64,000 nt of DNA from JBJHAX01 sp050480705 (GTDB lineage: Bacteria; Actinomycetota; Nitriliruptoria; Nitriliruptorales; Nitriliruptoraceae). Shown in pieces: positions 6,129 through 15,057 of this stretch; the stretch's first letter is position 1, and each line of letters opens with the position of its first letter. The DNA is taken from contig JBJHAX010000002.1 in the NCBI GenBank assembly GCA_050480705.1, positions 1 through 64,000 of the forward strand. The letters are read 5' to 3'. The notes beneath the pieces are model-generated. The model saw only the letters and a program-made list of their open reading frames with translations. It searched no databases and was not told the origin of the DNA. Made by a program: the position numbers and the translations under genes.

Positions 6129-9077
6129 TCAGTCGTCGCCGTTGGCTGCTTCTGCATCTTCGAGGCCTTCGAGCAGCTCCAGGTCGCTCGGCTCGTCGTC
6201 GGGCTCGACCAGCTCACCGATGGTGATGCCGCGGGCGGCAGCCGCCTCCTCGAGCAGGTCACGCGCGGCAGCGATCTCGCGCTGGTAGGCGCCGAGGTCA
6301 CCGTCACGCAACGCGAGCTCGGCCCGCGCGAACGCGGCAAGGGCGTCACGCAGCAGCTGCTCGGATATCCCGACCTCGTCCTCGTCGGGCTCAGGTGCCG
6401 CGTCGGGTTCCTCCTCGGGCACCTCCGCGGGGTCGTCCGCTTCGAGCGGGTCGTCCGCCGCTGCCCGCGCCTCCTCGTCACGGATCACGTCCGGCACCTC
6501 GATCCCGAGCAGCTGCCCGAGCGCGCCGGCGAAGGTGCGGTCGAACGCTGTGCGCTCCCCCATCACCAGCACGACACGTGCAAGCTCGGGGATCTGCGCC
6601 TGCGGGTTCTCGAGGAACAGCGGCTCGACGTACAGGATCGAGTCGGCGATCGGCAGCACCTGCAGGTTGCCGCGGATCACGTTCGAACCTTCACGGTCAC
6701 GCAGGGTGATGTAGGCCGAGATCTCGTCGTCCTGTTCGATGCGGGCCTGCGCCTGTGCAGGTCCGAGGACCTGCTGGTCGGACGGGAAGCGCACCGCGAA
6801 CAGCTCGTTGAGGTTGTCGCCGTCACTGCGGCCGGCGAGCCAGGCGACCATGTTCGGCCGCTCGCGCGCCAGGTAGGGCTGGATGAGCACGAACTCCTCG
6901 GTGACCTCACCGGGCAGACGCATCAGCAGGTAGTAGGGGTTGAGGCGCCGCTGCGACGCACCGGTCAGGTCGCCGCCGCCCTGGTTGGCCGCGAACGCCG
7001 GGTCGGCGGGGATGTCCCACTCGTCGGCGCGGTTGTAGAAGGCCGCCGCGGTCGGGATGTGGTAGCTGGTGTAGAGGTCCGACTGCAGGCGGAACAGGTC
7101 CTGCGGGTAGCGGAAGTGCTCGACGATGCGCTGGTCCGCCTCGCTCAGCGGCGTGATCAGGCCGGGGAAGATGCGCTCCCAGGCGTCGAGCACCGGGTCG
7201 TCGCCCTCCACCCGGTACAGCGTGACGTCGCCGTCGTAGGCGTCGACGGTCGCCTTGACCGAGTTGCGCACGTAGTTGACCTGCACGCCCCGTTCGGGCC
7301 CGAGGTTGAGCGTGCGACGCTCGGAGTAGGGGTAGGCGTTCGATGTCGTGTAACCGTCGACGATCCAGGTGACGCGCCCGTCCATGACCACCGGGTAGGG
7401 AGACGAGTCGAGTTCGAGGAAGGGCGCGGCCTCCTGCACACGTTGCGCGACCTGCCGGTTGTGGATGATCCGCGACTCGCTGTTGAGCAGGTTGGTCAGG
7501 ATCAGGTTGTAGTCGTTGAAGCGCAGCGCATAGGCGAGGCGGCGGCCGACGGTGTTGATGGCCACACCGCCGTTGCCGTCGTAGACGGTGGTCACCTGCT
7601 CCTGGCCGTCGGGCTCCTCGTAGTCGAGTTCGGCGGCGTCGGTGCGCACCAACGAATAGGCGGGCGAGGCGAACTCGCCGAAGTAGATCCCCGGCTGCTC
7701 GGTGGGCACGACCTCTTCGTCGCCTGCCGGCGGGATGTTGGAGGCGATGAAGACCGGCTGGCCCTCGGGGTTGGCGGTGTTGACCTGTGAGGCGACCACG
7801 CCATAGCCGTGGGTGAAGGTGATGTGGCGGTTCTGCCACGTGTCGGCCTGCTGTGGCAACTGCGACAACTCACGCGTTGAGAGCATGACCTGGCGCAGCT
7901 CACCGTTGATCTGATAGCGGTCGATGGCGACGTCGTTGAACTGGTAGTACGGGCGCAGCGCCTGCAGCTCGCGGTAGGTGGTCTCGAGCACGTCGGGGTC
8001 CCACAACCGGATGTTGCGCAGGGTGACGTCGTTCTCGATCACGTCGTCGAGGTCGAGGTCGTTGGCGATCGAGAAGCCACGCAGTTCGACGTCGTCGAGG
8101 CCGTACGCGGTACGTGTCGCTTCGAGGTTGCGGGAGATGAACATCTCCTCGCGGGCCAGCTCCTGCGGGTCGACGCGCAGCCGCTGGATGGCGGCCGGGT
8201 AGGCGCCCTGCAGGATGATCGAGGCGACGATCAGCAACCCGAGTGCGGCACCGGGCAGCAGGAAGCCGCTTCGCCGGATCGAGTACAGGACCAGTGCGAC
8301 GGCGACGACCGACACGCCCATGAGCAGATACAGCGCCGGCAACTCGGCGTTGACGTCGGTGTAGGCCGCACCGGTGACCGTGCCCCGCTCCGAGTAGTTG
8401 AGCTGGAAGCGGTCGAGCCAGTAGCCCCAGATGCGGATACCGAGGATCAACGCCAGCAGGACCGCGAGATGCGCCTTGACGTTGGGGAGGATCTTCTCGC
8501 CCTCGGCCTCTGGACGGATGCCACCCAGCAGGTAGTGCGCGCCGGCGGTGAGCAGTCCGGTGAGCACCAGCGAGGTGAAGATCCACGTCTGGACCAGCGA
8601 CAGGAACGGCAGCTCGAACAGGTAGAAGCCGATGTCGGCGCCGAACTGCGGGTCAACGGCGCCGATCTCGGCGCCGTTGCGCCACAGCAGGAAGGTGTCC
8701 CACTGGGCGCTGATGGCCGCACCGGAGGTGAACCCGAACAGCAGCGCGATCCCGAGGATCAACCACGGCAGATACGGATCGGCGAGGTCGCGGTAGCGCT
8801 GGATCTGTGCCTGCTGCGGCGAGGAGGGCACGGTGAACGGCCGCAGCTTGCGCGCAAGCATCAGGTTGAACCAGATGAGTACTGCGAGCACCCCACCGAA
8901 CACGACACCGAGCAGGATCCGGGTGCCCAGGATCGTCGTGAACACGTCACGGAAGCCGCGTTCGACGAACCACCAGTAGTCGGTCAGCAGCACCGCGACG
9001 CGGTTCGCGGAGAACAGGACGAGCAGGGCACCGACAACGACGACGAGGCCGAGGCGGCGGCGGAGGAACGCACCCAC
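6129..9077 (-). CDS. UPF0182 (COG1615) polytopic membrane protein
   Basis: A 982-aa protein from GTG 9077. The N-terminal third has about seven membrane helices (first at about 9-30, last near 275-295) with the family phrases TDYWWFVERGF and GFYLFELPFL. A large extracytoplasmic globular part follows, containing the WDPDVLETTYRELQALRPYY and SRIIHNRQV stretches, and the tail (~870-982) is very acidic and helical. Function of the family is unknown. The order UPF0182 / PDZ-Lon protein / divergent DUF2342 matches the Rv3193c-Rv3194c-Rv3195 neighbourhood of Mycobacterium tuberculosis, indicating a conserved functional link with the downstream-encoded protease. The gap of 200 bp to the upstream gene on the same strand suggests co-transcription is possible but not certain. 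Confidence 0.9.
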   Translation of the reverse strand: MGAFLRRRLGLVVVVGALLVLFSANRVAVLLTDYWWFVERGFRDVFTTILGTRILLGVVFGGVLAVLIWFNLMLARKLRPFTVPSSPQQAQIQRYRDLADPYLPWLILGIALLFGFTSGAAISAQWDTFLLWRNGAEIGAVDPQFGADIGFYLFELPFLSLVQTWIFTSLVLTGLLTAGAHYLLGGIRPEAEGEKILPNVKAHLAVLLALILGIRIWGYWLDRFQLNYSERGTVTGAAYTDVNAELPALYLLMGVSVVAVALVLYSIRRSGFLLPGAALGLLIVASIILQGAYPAAIQRLRVDPQELAREEMFISRNLEATRTAYGLDDVELRGFSIANDLDLDDVIENDVTLRNIRLWDPDVLETTYRELQALRPYYQFNDVAIDRYQINGELRQVMLSTRELSQLPQQADTWQNRHITFTHGYGVVASQVNTANPEGQPVFIASNIPPAGDEEVVPTEQPGIYFGEFASPAYSLVRTDAAELDYEEPDGQEQVTTVYDGNGGVAINTVGRRLAYALRFNDYNLILTNLLNSESRIIHNRQVAQRVQEAAPFLELDSSPYPVVMDGRVTWIVDGYTTSNAYPYSERRTLNLGPERGVQVNYVRNSVKATVDAYDGDVTLYRVEGDDPVLDAWERIFPGLITPLSEADQRIVEHFRYPQDLFRLQSDLYTSYHIPTAAAFYNRADEWDIPADPAFAANQGGGDLTGASQRRLNPYYLLMRLPGEVTEEFVLIQPYLARERPNMVAWLAGRSDGDNLNELFAVRFPSDQQVLGPAQAQARIEQDDEISAYITLRDREGSNVIRGNLQVLPIADSILYVEPLFLENPQAQIPELARVVLVMGERTAFDRTFAGALGQLLGIEVPDVIRDEEARAAADDPLEADDPAEVPEEEPDAAPEPDEDEVGISEQLLRDALAAFARAELALRDGDLGAYQREIAAARDLLEEAAAARGITIGELVEPDDEPSDLELLEGLEDAEAANGDD

Positions 9078-9277
9078 GAAGACACCCTTCCGGGACGATT
9101 CGGCGTACAGGGTCGAGGGCCGGACGGCCCCGTGTGCAACGGGGCGCCGCCCGTGAGCCGCACGCGTCGCGTGGACCCCATCTGGCCCCGCAGCGAGCGA
9201 TCCGTCGCGCGCCCGGGACGGGCAAGGCTACCGAGCGGTGTTTCGGGTGCCCACTCGGGTGCGGACGCCGCCCACTG

Positions 9278-10378
9278 TCAGGGTTCGAGCATCACCGCGT
9301 CGGCGGGCCGGTCACCGTCGCGCAGGGCGTCGAGCACTGCGAGCGCACCGTCGAGATCGTCGACGGGCACGACGAGAACGGGCCGTTGGGCGGGGGCGGA
9401 TAGCGCCTCGTCGAGGTTGCCGCGTGGCACGAGGAAGACATCGGCGGGTGCGCCTTCGGTGCGTTGGGTCGCTCCCACGACCTTCTGGCGCACGCCGCCG
9501 ACCGCCGCGACGCGCCCGGAGCGATCCACCGTGCCCGTGCCGGCAACGACCGCGCCGCCGGTGAGGTCGACCGGATCGAGACGGTCCAGGATCGTGAGCG
9601 CGAACATCAGTCCCGCCGAGGGGCCGCCGATGGCGCCCGCGTCGATGTCGACGTCGACCGGCAGGTCGATCTCGGTGGTCAGCAGCACACCGACGTAGCC
9701 GCGATGTGCATCGTCGGGCGCCGAACCGAGCTCCACCTCAACGGTGCGCAGCCCCCCGTCACGACGGACATCGAAGCGGACGACGTCACCGGGAAGGTGT
9801 GAACGCACCGCCTCGACGACTTCGTCGCTGGCATGGACGGACACGTCGTCGAAGGCGACGATGACGTCGCCCTCGTGCAGTTCGTCGGTGACGGCGTCAT
9901 CGGCGACCAGCACGACCCGAGCACCCTCGCCCCGAAGGTCGTAGCCGGCGGCAGACAGGGCCGCGATCGTCGCCGACAGCTGGCTGTCGGCCATCGCCAC
10001 CTCGTTGCGCCGCCGCAGGTCCTCCCCGTCGGTCCCGGGCGGGTAGAAGACCTCGCGGGGCAAGGCATCGGCTGATGCGGACATCCGTGCGCGCAACCAC
10101 CGCAACGGTTCGGGCCGGTCGTCCACCGCGATCGTGGTGAGCACCAGCGTGCCCGCCGACGGATGCGAGGCGGCGCGTGAGATCGTGACGAGATCGTGGG
10201 TGTCGACGGCCGGGCCCGGCGCCACGACGACCTCGCAGGCAGGCTGGACGGCGAGCACGTCGCAAGGCACGTCACCGCGAACGACGACGAGCACAGCTGC
10301 AACACCCAGTGCGAGCACGAGCAGGACGCCGCGACGTCCCCGGCGGCGCTCGCGGGGCATGTCCACCGATCTGCGCAT
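9278..10378 (-). CDS. Membrane-anchored PDZ / Lon-type (S16) serine protease
   Basis: 366 aa with an N-terminal signal anchor (about 17-34), a PDZ domain (about 145-220, with GDVIVAFDDVS) and a C-terminal Lon protease domain without an ATPase. The catalytic dyad is visible as Ser254 in GGPSAGLMFA and Lys299 in GGVRQKVVGA. It is the YlbL / Rv3194c type, acting on the outer face of the membrane. ATG 10378 is preceded by GAGGG at good spacing; a second ATG at 10360 is possible. It is divergent from the DUF2342 gene and upstream of UPF0182, the same order as in mycobacteria. Substrate unknown. Confidence 0.88.
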   Translation of the reverse strand: MRRSVDMPRERRRGRRGVLLVLALGVAAVLVVVRGDVPCDVLAVQPACEVVVAPGPAVDTHDLVTISRAASHPSAGTLVLTTIAVDDRPEPLRWLRARMSASADALPREVFYPPGTDGEDLRRRNEVAMADSQLSATIAALSAAGYDLRGEGARVVLVADDAVTDELHEGDVIVAFDDVSVHASDEVVEAVRSHLPGDVVRFDVRRDGGLRTVEVELGSAPDDAHRGYVGVLLTTEIDLPVDVDIDAGAIGGPSAGLMFALTILDRLDPVDLTGGAVVAGTGTVDRSGRVAAVGGVRQKVVGATQRTEGAPADVFLVPRGNLDEALSAPAQRPVLVVPVDDLDGALAVLDALRDGDRPADAVMLEP

Positions 10379-10524
10379 CGGCCCCTCACGTCGTCGCCAT
10401 CCGGACCCCGAAGCCCGTACCGTAGCCAGCATCACCAACCCGTCCCGTGACACCCTCGGCGCGGTGCGATACGCCGCGTCGGTGTCCGACGGCCGACATC
10501 GACCCCGCACGTCAGGCGCCCATC

Positions 10525-12018
10525 GTGGGAGACGAGGAGCAACGGCCGGAGCACGACCCGTTCCACGGGATGCCACCCGAACTACGGGCGCTCCTCGAGC
10601 AGCTCCAGGCCGGAGCCGGCGGCGCCGACCTCGGCGGGCAGCTGTCCGCACTGTTCGGCAGCGGCATGCCGACGACCGACGGGCCCGTGGACTGGTCGCT
10701 GGCGCAACGCACCGCACTGCAGATCGCGACCGACGACGACCGTGGGCCGTCCGACGCCGAGCGCGACCGTGCCGAGCAGGCGGTGGTGCTGGCCGAACAC
10801 TGGCTCGACACGACCAGCCTGCCTGCACCGGTCGACGCCGGGCGGGTGCTGGTCGCAAGCCGCGAGGCGTGGACACGGGTCGCGATCGAGGCGCTCAAGC
10901 CACTGATCGAACCCGTCGCGCGCGCCTCGACCGAGGCGCTGGTCGAACTCGCCGACGAACAGCTCGCCGGTCTGGCCGACGCCGACGCGCTCGACCATCT
11001 GGGCATCGAACTGCCCGAACAGCTGCGCGAGGTGTTCGAACAACTCACCGGTGGCGACCTCGGGGCCGCGGTGCGCCCGGCCGGCGCGATGCTGACCGGC
11101 CTGCAGGTCGGGCAGGTCGTCGGGCAACTGTCCCGGGAGCTGCTCGGCCAGTACGAGCTCGGGGTTCCGACGGCGCCGCCGGGCACGGCGTGTCAGCTGG
11201 CGGTCAACGTCGCCGAGACGTTCGAGGGCTACGACCTCGATGCGACCGAGGTGGCGCTCGTGCTGGCGCTGCACGAGTGCGCGCACCGCCGGCTCTACCA
11301 CGCGGTGCACTGGCTGGAGGACCACGTGCGTGCACTGGTCGCCGAGTTCGCTGCAGGCATCCACGTCGATGCCGAGCGGCTCGACCGGCTCACCGACGAA
11401 CTCGTCGGGCACGTCGACCCGGACGACCCTGACGCACTGCGCGACGCGATGGAAGCTGCGGCACGGTTCCGTCTCGAACCCACCGACGAACAGCGGCGGG
11501 TGCTCGAGCGCCTGCAGGGCGTCGTGTGCCTGGTCGGCGCGTGGGCGCGTCACGAGGCCGCGCATGCGGCTGCCGACCGTCTGCCGTCGCTCGGGCGTAT
11601 CGATGAGGTCCTGCGGCGTCGGCGCGCGGTTCGCGGATCAGGTCAGCAACTGCTCGCCGGCCTGCTCGGGCTCGACCTGCGCCCGCCGGACGAGACGGTC
11701 GGCGAACGGTTCGTCACCGAGATCACCGCGACGCTCGGCTCGGACGGGCTGCACCGCGCACTGGCACACCCCGAGAACCTGCCCGACGCCTCCGAACTCG
11801 CCGACCCGGCCCGCTGGATCTCGCGGACTGCGCAGGACCCGATGCTGCCGGATGATCTGACCGCACTGCTCGCCGACCTCGGCGACGCCCCGGTCGAGGC
11901 GTCCGCCGCCGAACGCGCACACGGCACACCCGGCGGCGAAGCGGCAGGCGGCAACGGCGAGGATCCCGGTGCAGACGACGGCGATGACACCGACGGCGAC
12001 GCCGGCCTCAGTCGCTGA
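10525..12018 (+). CDS. Zinc-dependent metalloprotease, DUF2342
   Basis: About 497 aa of the DUF2342 family, once labelled coenzyme-F420-biosynthesis associated and predicted to be zinc hydrolases. The zinc motif HECAH is at 250-254, within LALHECAHRRLYHAV. The rest is alpha-helical, ending in an acidic Gly/Asp-rich tail. The reading frame opens at GTG 10447, but those 26 codons look non-coding, so GTG 10525 before GDEEQRPEHDPF is preferred. It is divergent from the PDZ-Lon gene. The 3' end overlaps the convergent YgjP-type gene by 11 bp. Confidence 0.85.
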   Translation: MGDEEQRPEHDPFHGMPPELRALLEQLQAGAGGADLGGQLSALFGSGMPTTDGPVDWSLAQRTALQIATDDDRGPSDAERDRAEQAVVLAEHWLDTTSLPAPVDAGRVLVASREAWTRVAIEALKPLIEPVARASTEALVELADEQLAGLADADALDHLGIELPEQLREVFEQLTGGDLGAAVRPAGAMLTGLQVGQVVGQLSRELLGQYELGVPTAPPGTACQLAVNVAETFEGYDLDATEVALVLALHECAHRRLYHAVHWLEDHVRALVAEFAAGIHVDAERLDRLTDELVGHVDPDDPDALRDAMEAAARFRLEPTDEQRRVLERLQGVVCLVGAWARHEAAHAAADRLPSLGRIDEVLRRRRAVRGSGQQLLAGLLGLDLRPPDETVGERFVTEITATLGSDGLHRALAHPENLPDASELADPARWISRTAQDPMLPDDLTALLADLGDAPVEASAAERAHGTPGGEAAGGNGEDPGADDGDDTDGDAGLSR

Positions 12019-12664
12019 CCCGGTCGACGAACCCGGCACGGCCCGCTGAGGGTTCAGCCGACCCGTCGCGCCGATCGACATCGTCCACGGATGGCTCGCA
12101 GGCGGTCTCCGAGGGGCCGATGATCGTGCCGGAGGCGAGCTGGCCGTCCTGGAATCCGCGCAGGTAGCCCGACGCGCGCTCGGCATGCGGATAGCGGGCG
12201 ACGAGCGCGTCGAACTCCTCGCCGTGGGTCGGCACGAGAAGGTGGGCGAGTTCGTGGACGAGCACGTAGTCGAGCACCCAACCCGGTGCGCCTGCCAGAC
12301 GGTCGCTGATGCGTATCGACCCCTGGGACGGGGTGCACGATCCGTACCTGATGGCCATCCGCGACGAGAAGCGCACCGACGTCGGACGCACCCCGTCGAC
12401 GTAGCGATCGGCGAGGTCGCGTGCGCGACGTTCGAGGTGTTCGTCGCCGCCGAGCGTTGCCGCGCTGGTGCGGCGGACGACCCGGTCGACCAGACGCTCG
12501 ATCATCTGCTCCTCGGCGCCGACCGGCATGCCCGCGGGGAGACGTACGACGAGCGTCGCCCCTCGTGCCGTGACGCTTCCGGTGCGGCGGCGACGCGGAC
12601 TCCGGTGGATCTCCAGCGCCGGGCGTGCCACGGTCGCGGGGCGGTGCTCGATCGTCGACGACAC
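12008..12664 (-). CDS. YgjP-type (DUF45, M48-like) metallopeptidase
   Basis: 218 aa with zinc motif HELAH at 137-141 and a downstream His147 (PTHGEEF), the HExxH-x5-H layout of the YgjP/DUF45 family of soluble metallopeptidases. Upstream it has the typical beta-rich start and the RMAIRYGSCTPSQG-like strand seen in this family (usually SRWGSCS). The start is GTG 12664, chosen because GAGGAGGA lies eight bases upstream. Convergent with DUF2342, with overlapping ends. Substrate unknown. Confidence 0.85.
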   Translation of the reverse strand: MSSTIEHRPATVARPALEIHRSPRRRRTGSVTARGATLVVRLPAGMPVGAEEQMIERLVDRVVRRTSAATLGGDEHLERRARDLADRYVDGVRPTSVRFSSRMAIRYGSCTPSQGSIRISDRLAGAPGWVLDYVLVHELAHLLVPTHGEEFDALVARYPHAERASGYLRGFQDGQLASGTIIGPSETACEPSVDDVDRRDGSAEPSAGRAGFVDRVSD

Positions 12665-13142
12665 GTGTCGTTCCTCCTCGTGGTGTCCCGGGGCGAGCGC
12701 GTCCGGCGTACCCGCCACGGCGCGCGCTCGACGCACGCACCGGCGAGAATCCTTCCGTTGTTCGGCTTCCACACCCTGTTGACGACGTGTGGATCCGCGC
12801 ACGTGCGCTGCAACGCCACGGGAATGGTGGTGCCGGGGATGCGTCGGCCACCGGCTCTGCGGTTGTCCCATGATCATCCACACCTCGTCCACACGTGTGG
12901 GCCGGTACTCCCCAACGCCTGTGGACAACGCGATCGACGATGCCCGCGGGGAAGCGTACGGTCGCCGCCGGCGATCCCCGGTGACGGGTCCACGCCACGC
13001 TCCACGGGGAAGGGAGCGGCGACGTGGCCACGTACCGGGGATCCGTCGTTACGCTCGTGGGGCTCCGGCATCGATGCGCCGTCGTGCGCAACCCTGACTG
13101 ACGCCGGGGACAGGATCACGGATCAACGAGCGGAGCGTGACG
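12665..13142. other. 478-bp intergenic region with nested hairpin
   Basis: No credible gene. At 12973-13043 an outer inverted repeat GATCCCCGGT / ACCGGGGATC encloses CCACG / CGTGG and an inner CGCTCC / GGGAGCG, giving a long nested stem of about 71 nt. It lies 100 bp before the HAD gene and could be a 5' leader element or a small RNA; it has no T run, so a simple terminator is unlikely. It matches no riboswitch class that I recognise. The rest must hold promoters for both divergent genes, but none is clear. Confidence 0.35.
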
Positions 13143-13949
13143 ATGGCTGACGCGAACGCAGCAGCGTTCTTCGACCTCGACCGGACCCTGATCAGCGGAT
13201 CGTCGACGTTCTACTTCGGGGTCGCCGCATGGCGCAACCGCCTTCTGAACGGGCGAGCGCTCGTGACCGACGCCGCACAGGCACTGTCGTTCAAGATCTT
13301 CGGGGCGACTGACGAGCGTTCCGAGGCGATCCGCGACCGCATTCTCGACGCGGTCGACGGCATCGAACGCGAGCAGTTGCTCGCGCTCAACGAGGACATC
13401 GTGCCCAGGATCCTGGAGAAGGTGCGTCCCGAGTCCCGGGGCTTGATCGACATGCACCATGAGGCCGGTCGTGACTGCTGGATCGTGTCCGCATCGCCAC
13501 AGGAGATGGTCGATCCGCTCGCCTCGGCGCTGGGGATGGAAGGCGGGATCGGGACACGTTCTGAGGTCGCCGACGGACGCTACACCGGGCAGCTGGACGG
13601 TCCATTCGTGTACGGGGACGGCAAGGCCGAAGCCATTGCGAAACTCGCGGCCGAGCGCGGCTACGACCTGCGGTTGAGCTACGCCTACAGCGACTCGGCC
13701 TCCGACCTGCCGATGATGGAGATGGTCGGCCACCCCGTCGCGGTCAACCCCGACCGGGCGCTCGAAGCCGTCGCGCATCAGCGCGGATGGCCCACGGTGG
13801 TGTTCGCGCGACGCGCCAAGAAGGTCGTCAAGACCACGACCGCGGTCGCGACCGCCGGGGTGCTGGGCGTGTCCGCCTACGGGCTGGGCCGACGTCACGG
13901 CCGGATCAGCGCGCAGATCGCAACTGCCCGACTACTGCCGTGGCGCTGA
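13143..13949 (+). CDS. HAD-superfamily IB phosphatase (SerB-like)
   Basis: 268 aa. HAD motif I is FFDLDRTL (nucleophile Asp11, acid Asp13), motif II is in VSASPQEM, motif III Lys in GDGKAEAI and motif IV in YSDSASDLPMM. This is the HAD-IB / PSPase-like group, usually acting on small phosphorylated metabolites; the substrate cannot be read from sequence. A C-terminal tail (~235-268) has a hydrophobic glycine-rich stretch. ATG 13143 has GGAG seven bases upstream. The 3' end overlaps the Fic gene by 10 bp, so the two are co-translated. Confidence 0.85.
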   Translation: MADANAAAFFDLDRTLISGSSTFYFGVAAWRNRLLNGRALVTDAAQALSFKIFGATDERSEAIRDRILDAVDGIEREQLLALNEDIVPRILEKVRPESRGLIDMHHEAGRDCWIVSASPQEMVDPLASALGMEGGIGTRSEVADGRYTGQLDGPFVYGDGKAEAIAKLAAERGYDLRLSYAYSDSASDLPMMEMVGHPVAVNPDRALEAVAHQRGWPTVVFARRAKKVVKTTTAVATAGVLGVSAYGLGRRHGRISAQIATARLLPWR

Positions 13950-14995
13950 CACGCGAGGCGCTGACCACGCGGCGAATCGCCGGGTCGGCCCACCTCGACG
14001 CGTTGATCCTCGAGGTCGACGAGCTGGCGGCCCGTGTCGCATCGATGCCGCCGTCGGCCGAGCAGATCGAGCACACCCGACGCTCCTCGATTCTTGCCAC
14101 CCTCGCACTCGACGGAGCCCGACCCGACGACACCGGAGGCTGGCTCGACCTCGTTCGAACCGACACGCCCGGCGAGCACGACGATGACGTCCGGCCAGCG
14201 TCCCATCCCGGCGACGACACACAGGCGACCGACGAGAAGGTGCAGGCGCTCGAGTTCGCCGGGGCCGGCGCGGCCTTCGATGCCGACGACCTCGCCGAAC
14301 CGCTCACCACCGCACCCCGCGATGCGCTCGAGGAGCTTCACCGCCGTCTGGTCGACGGCCTCGTCGCCCCTGATCGGGCAGCTCGCCCCCGCACCGTCGA
14401 ACAGGTGGTCCACGACGCCTCGACAGGACGGGTGGTCTACTTCACGGTCGACCCGTCGCGGATCTCGGACGAACTCGACGGACTCGCGACGTGGCTCTGC
14501 GCCCACGACGAACTCGCACCCGTGGTCCGGGCCGGCATCGTGCATGCCGAACTGCTGCGCATCCACCCGTTCGACGCAGCCAACGGACGGCTCGCACGCG
14601 CAGCCGCGCGACTGCTGCTACGCACCGCGAGCCTCGACCCGCACAGGCTGACAGCGTTCGAGATCCCGCTCGCCGAGGCGCCGCTCGACTACCACGAGCA
14701 CATTGCCGGGGCGCTGCGGCGGCGCGAGCCGACCGTGTGGCTCGAGTACTGGGTCGAGTCCGTCGCCGCCGCACTGCGGGCCGCCTGCCCGCCTGCGACA
14801 TCGGGGTCCGCACTCGACGAGAGGCTGCGCCGGCTGGTCGCCGACCACGCCGGTGGGGTCGTCACCGTCGCCGACGTCGCAGCTGCCACCGGTGGCACGC
14901 CCGACCGTGCGGTCCGGGCGCTGCTCGATCACGGCCTGGCGAGCCGCGTGCGGGGAAGCAGAGGCCTGCGCCTGCAGATCACTGCGCCAGGCTGA
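13940..14995 (+). CDS. Fic-domain AMP-transferase-type protein
   Basis: 351 aa. The Fic active-site motif HPFDAANGRLAR is at 209-220 with catalytic His209, as in enzymes that transfer AMP (or other phospho-groups) from nucleotides to protein hydroxyls. The N-terminal helix has TLALDG at 54-59, where class II Fic proteins have the inhibitory (S/T)xxxE(G/N); here Asp replaces Glu. A Fic_N-like region precedes the core, and a winged-helix-like domain (about 285-345, VTVADVAAATGG) follows. Start GTG 13940 lies inside the HAD gene's last codons. Pairing with a phosphatase is suggestive but unproven as a functional link. Confidence 0.85.
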   Translation: MALTREALTTRRIAGSAHLDALILEVDELAARVASMPPSAEQIEHTRRSSILATLALDGARPDDTGGWLDLVRTDTPGEHDDDVRPASHPGDDTQATDEKVQALEFAGAGAAFDADDLAEPLTTAPRDALEELHRRLVDGLVAPDRAARPRTVEQVVHDASTGRVVYFTVDPSRISDELDGLATWLCAHDELAPVVRAGIVHAELLRIHPFDAANGRLARAAARLLLRTASLDPHRLTAFEIPLAEAPLDYHEHIAGALRRREPTVWLEYWVESVAAALRAACPPATSGSALDERLRRLVADHAGGVVTVADVAAATGGTPDRAVRALLDHGLASRVRGSRGLRLQITAPG

Positions 14996-15057
14996 TCACG
15001 GCGGCGGGCTGATCGCGGCGGCGTCACCCATGCGGGCGCGCTGCCGGCCGGGGGTCC

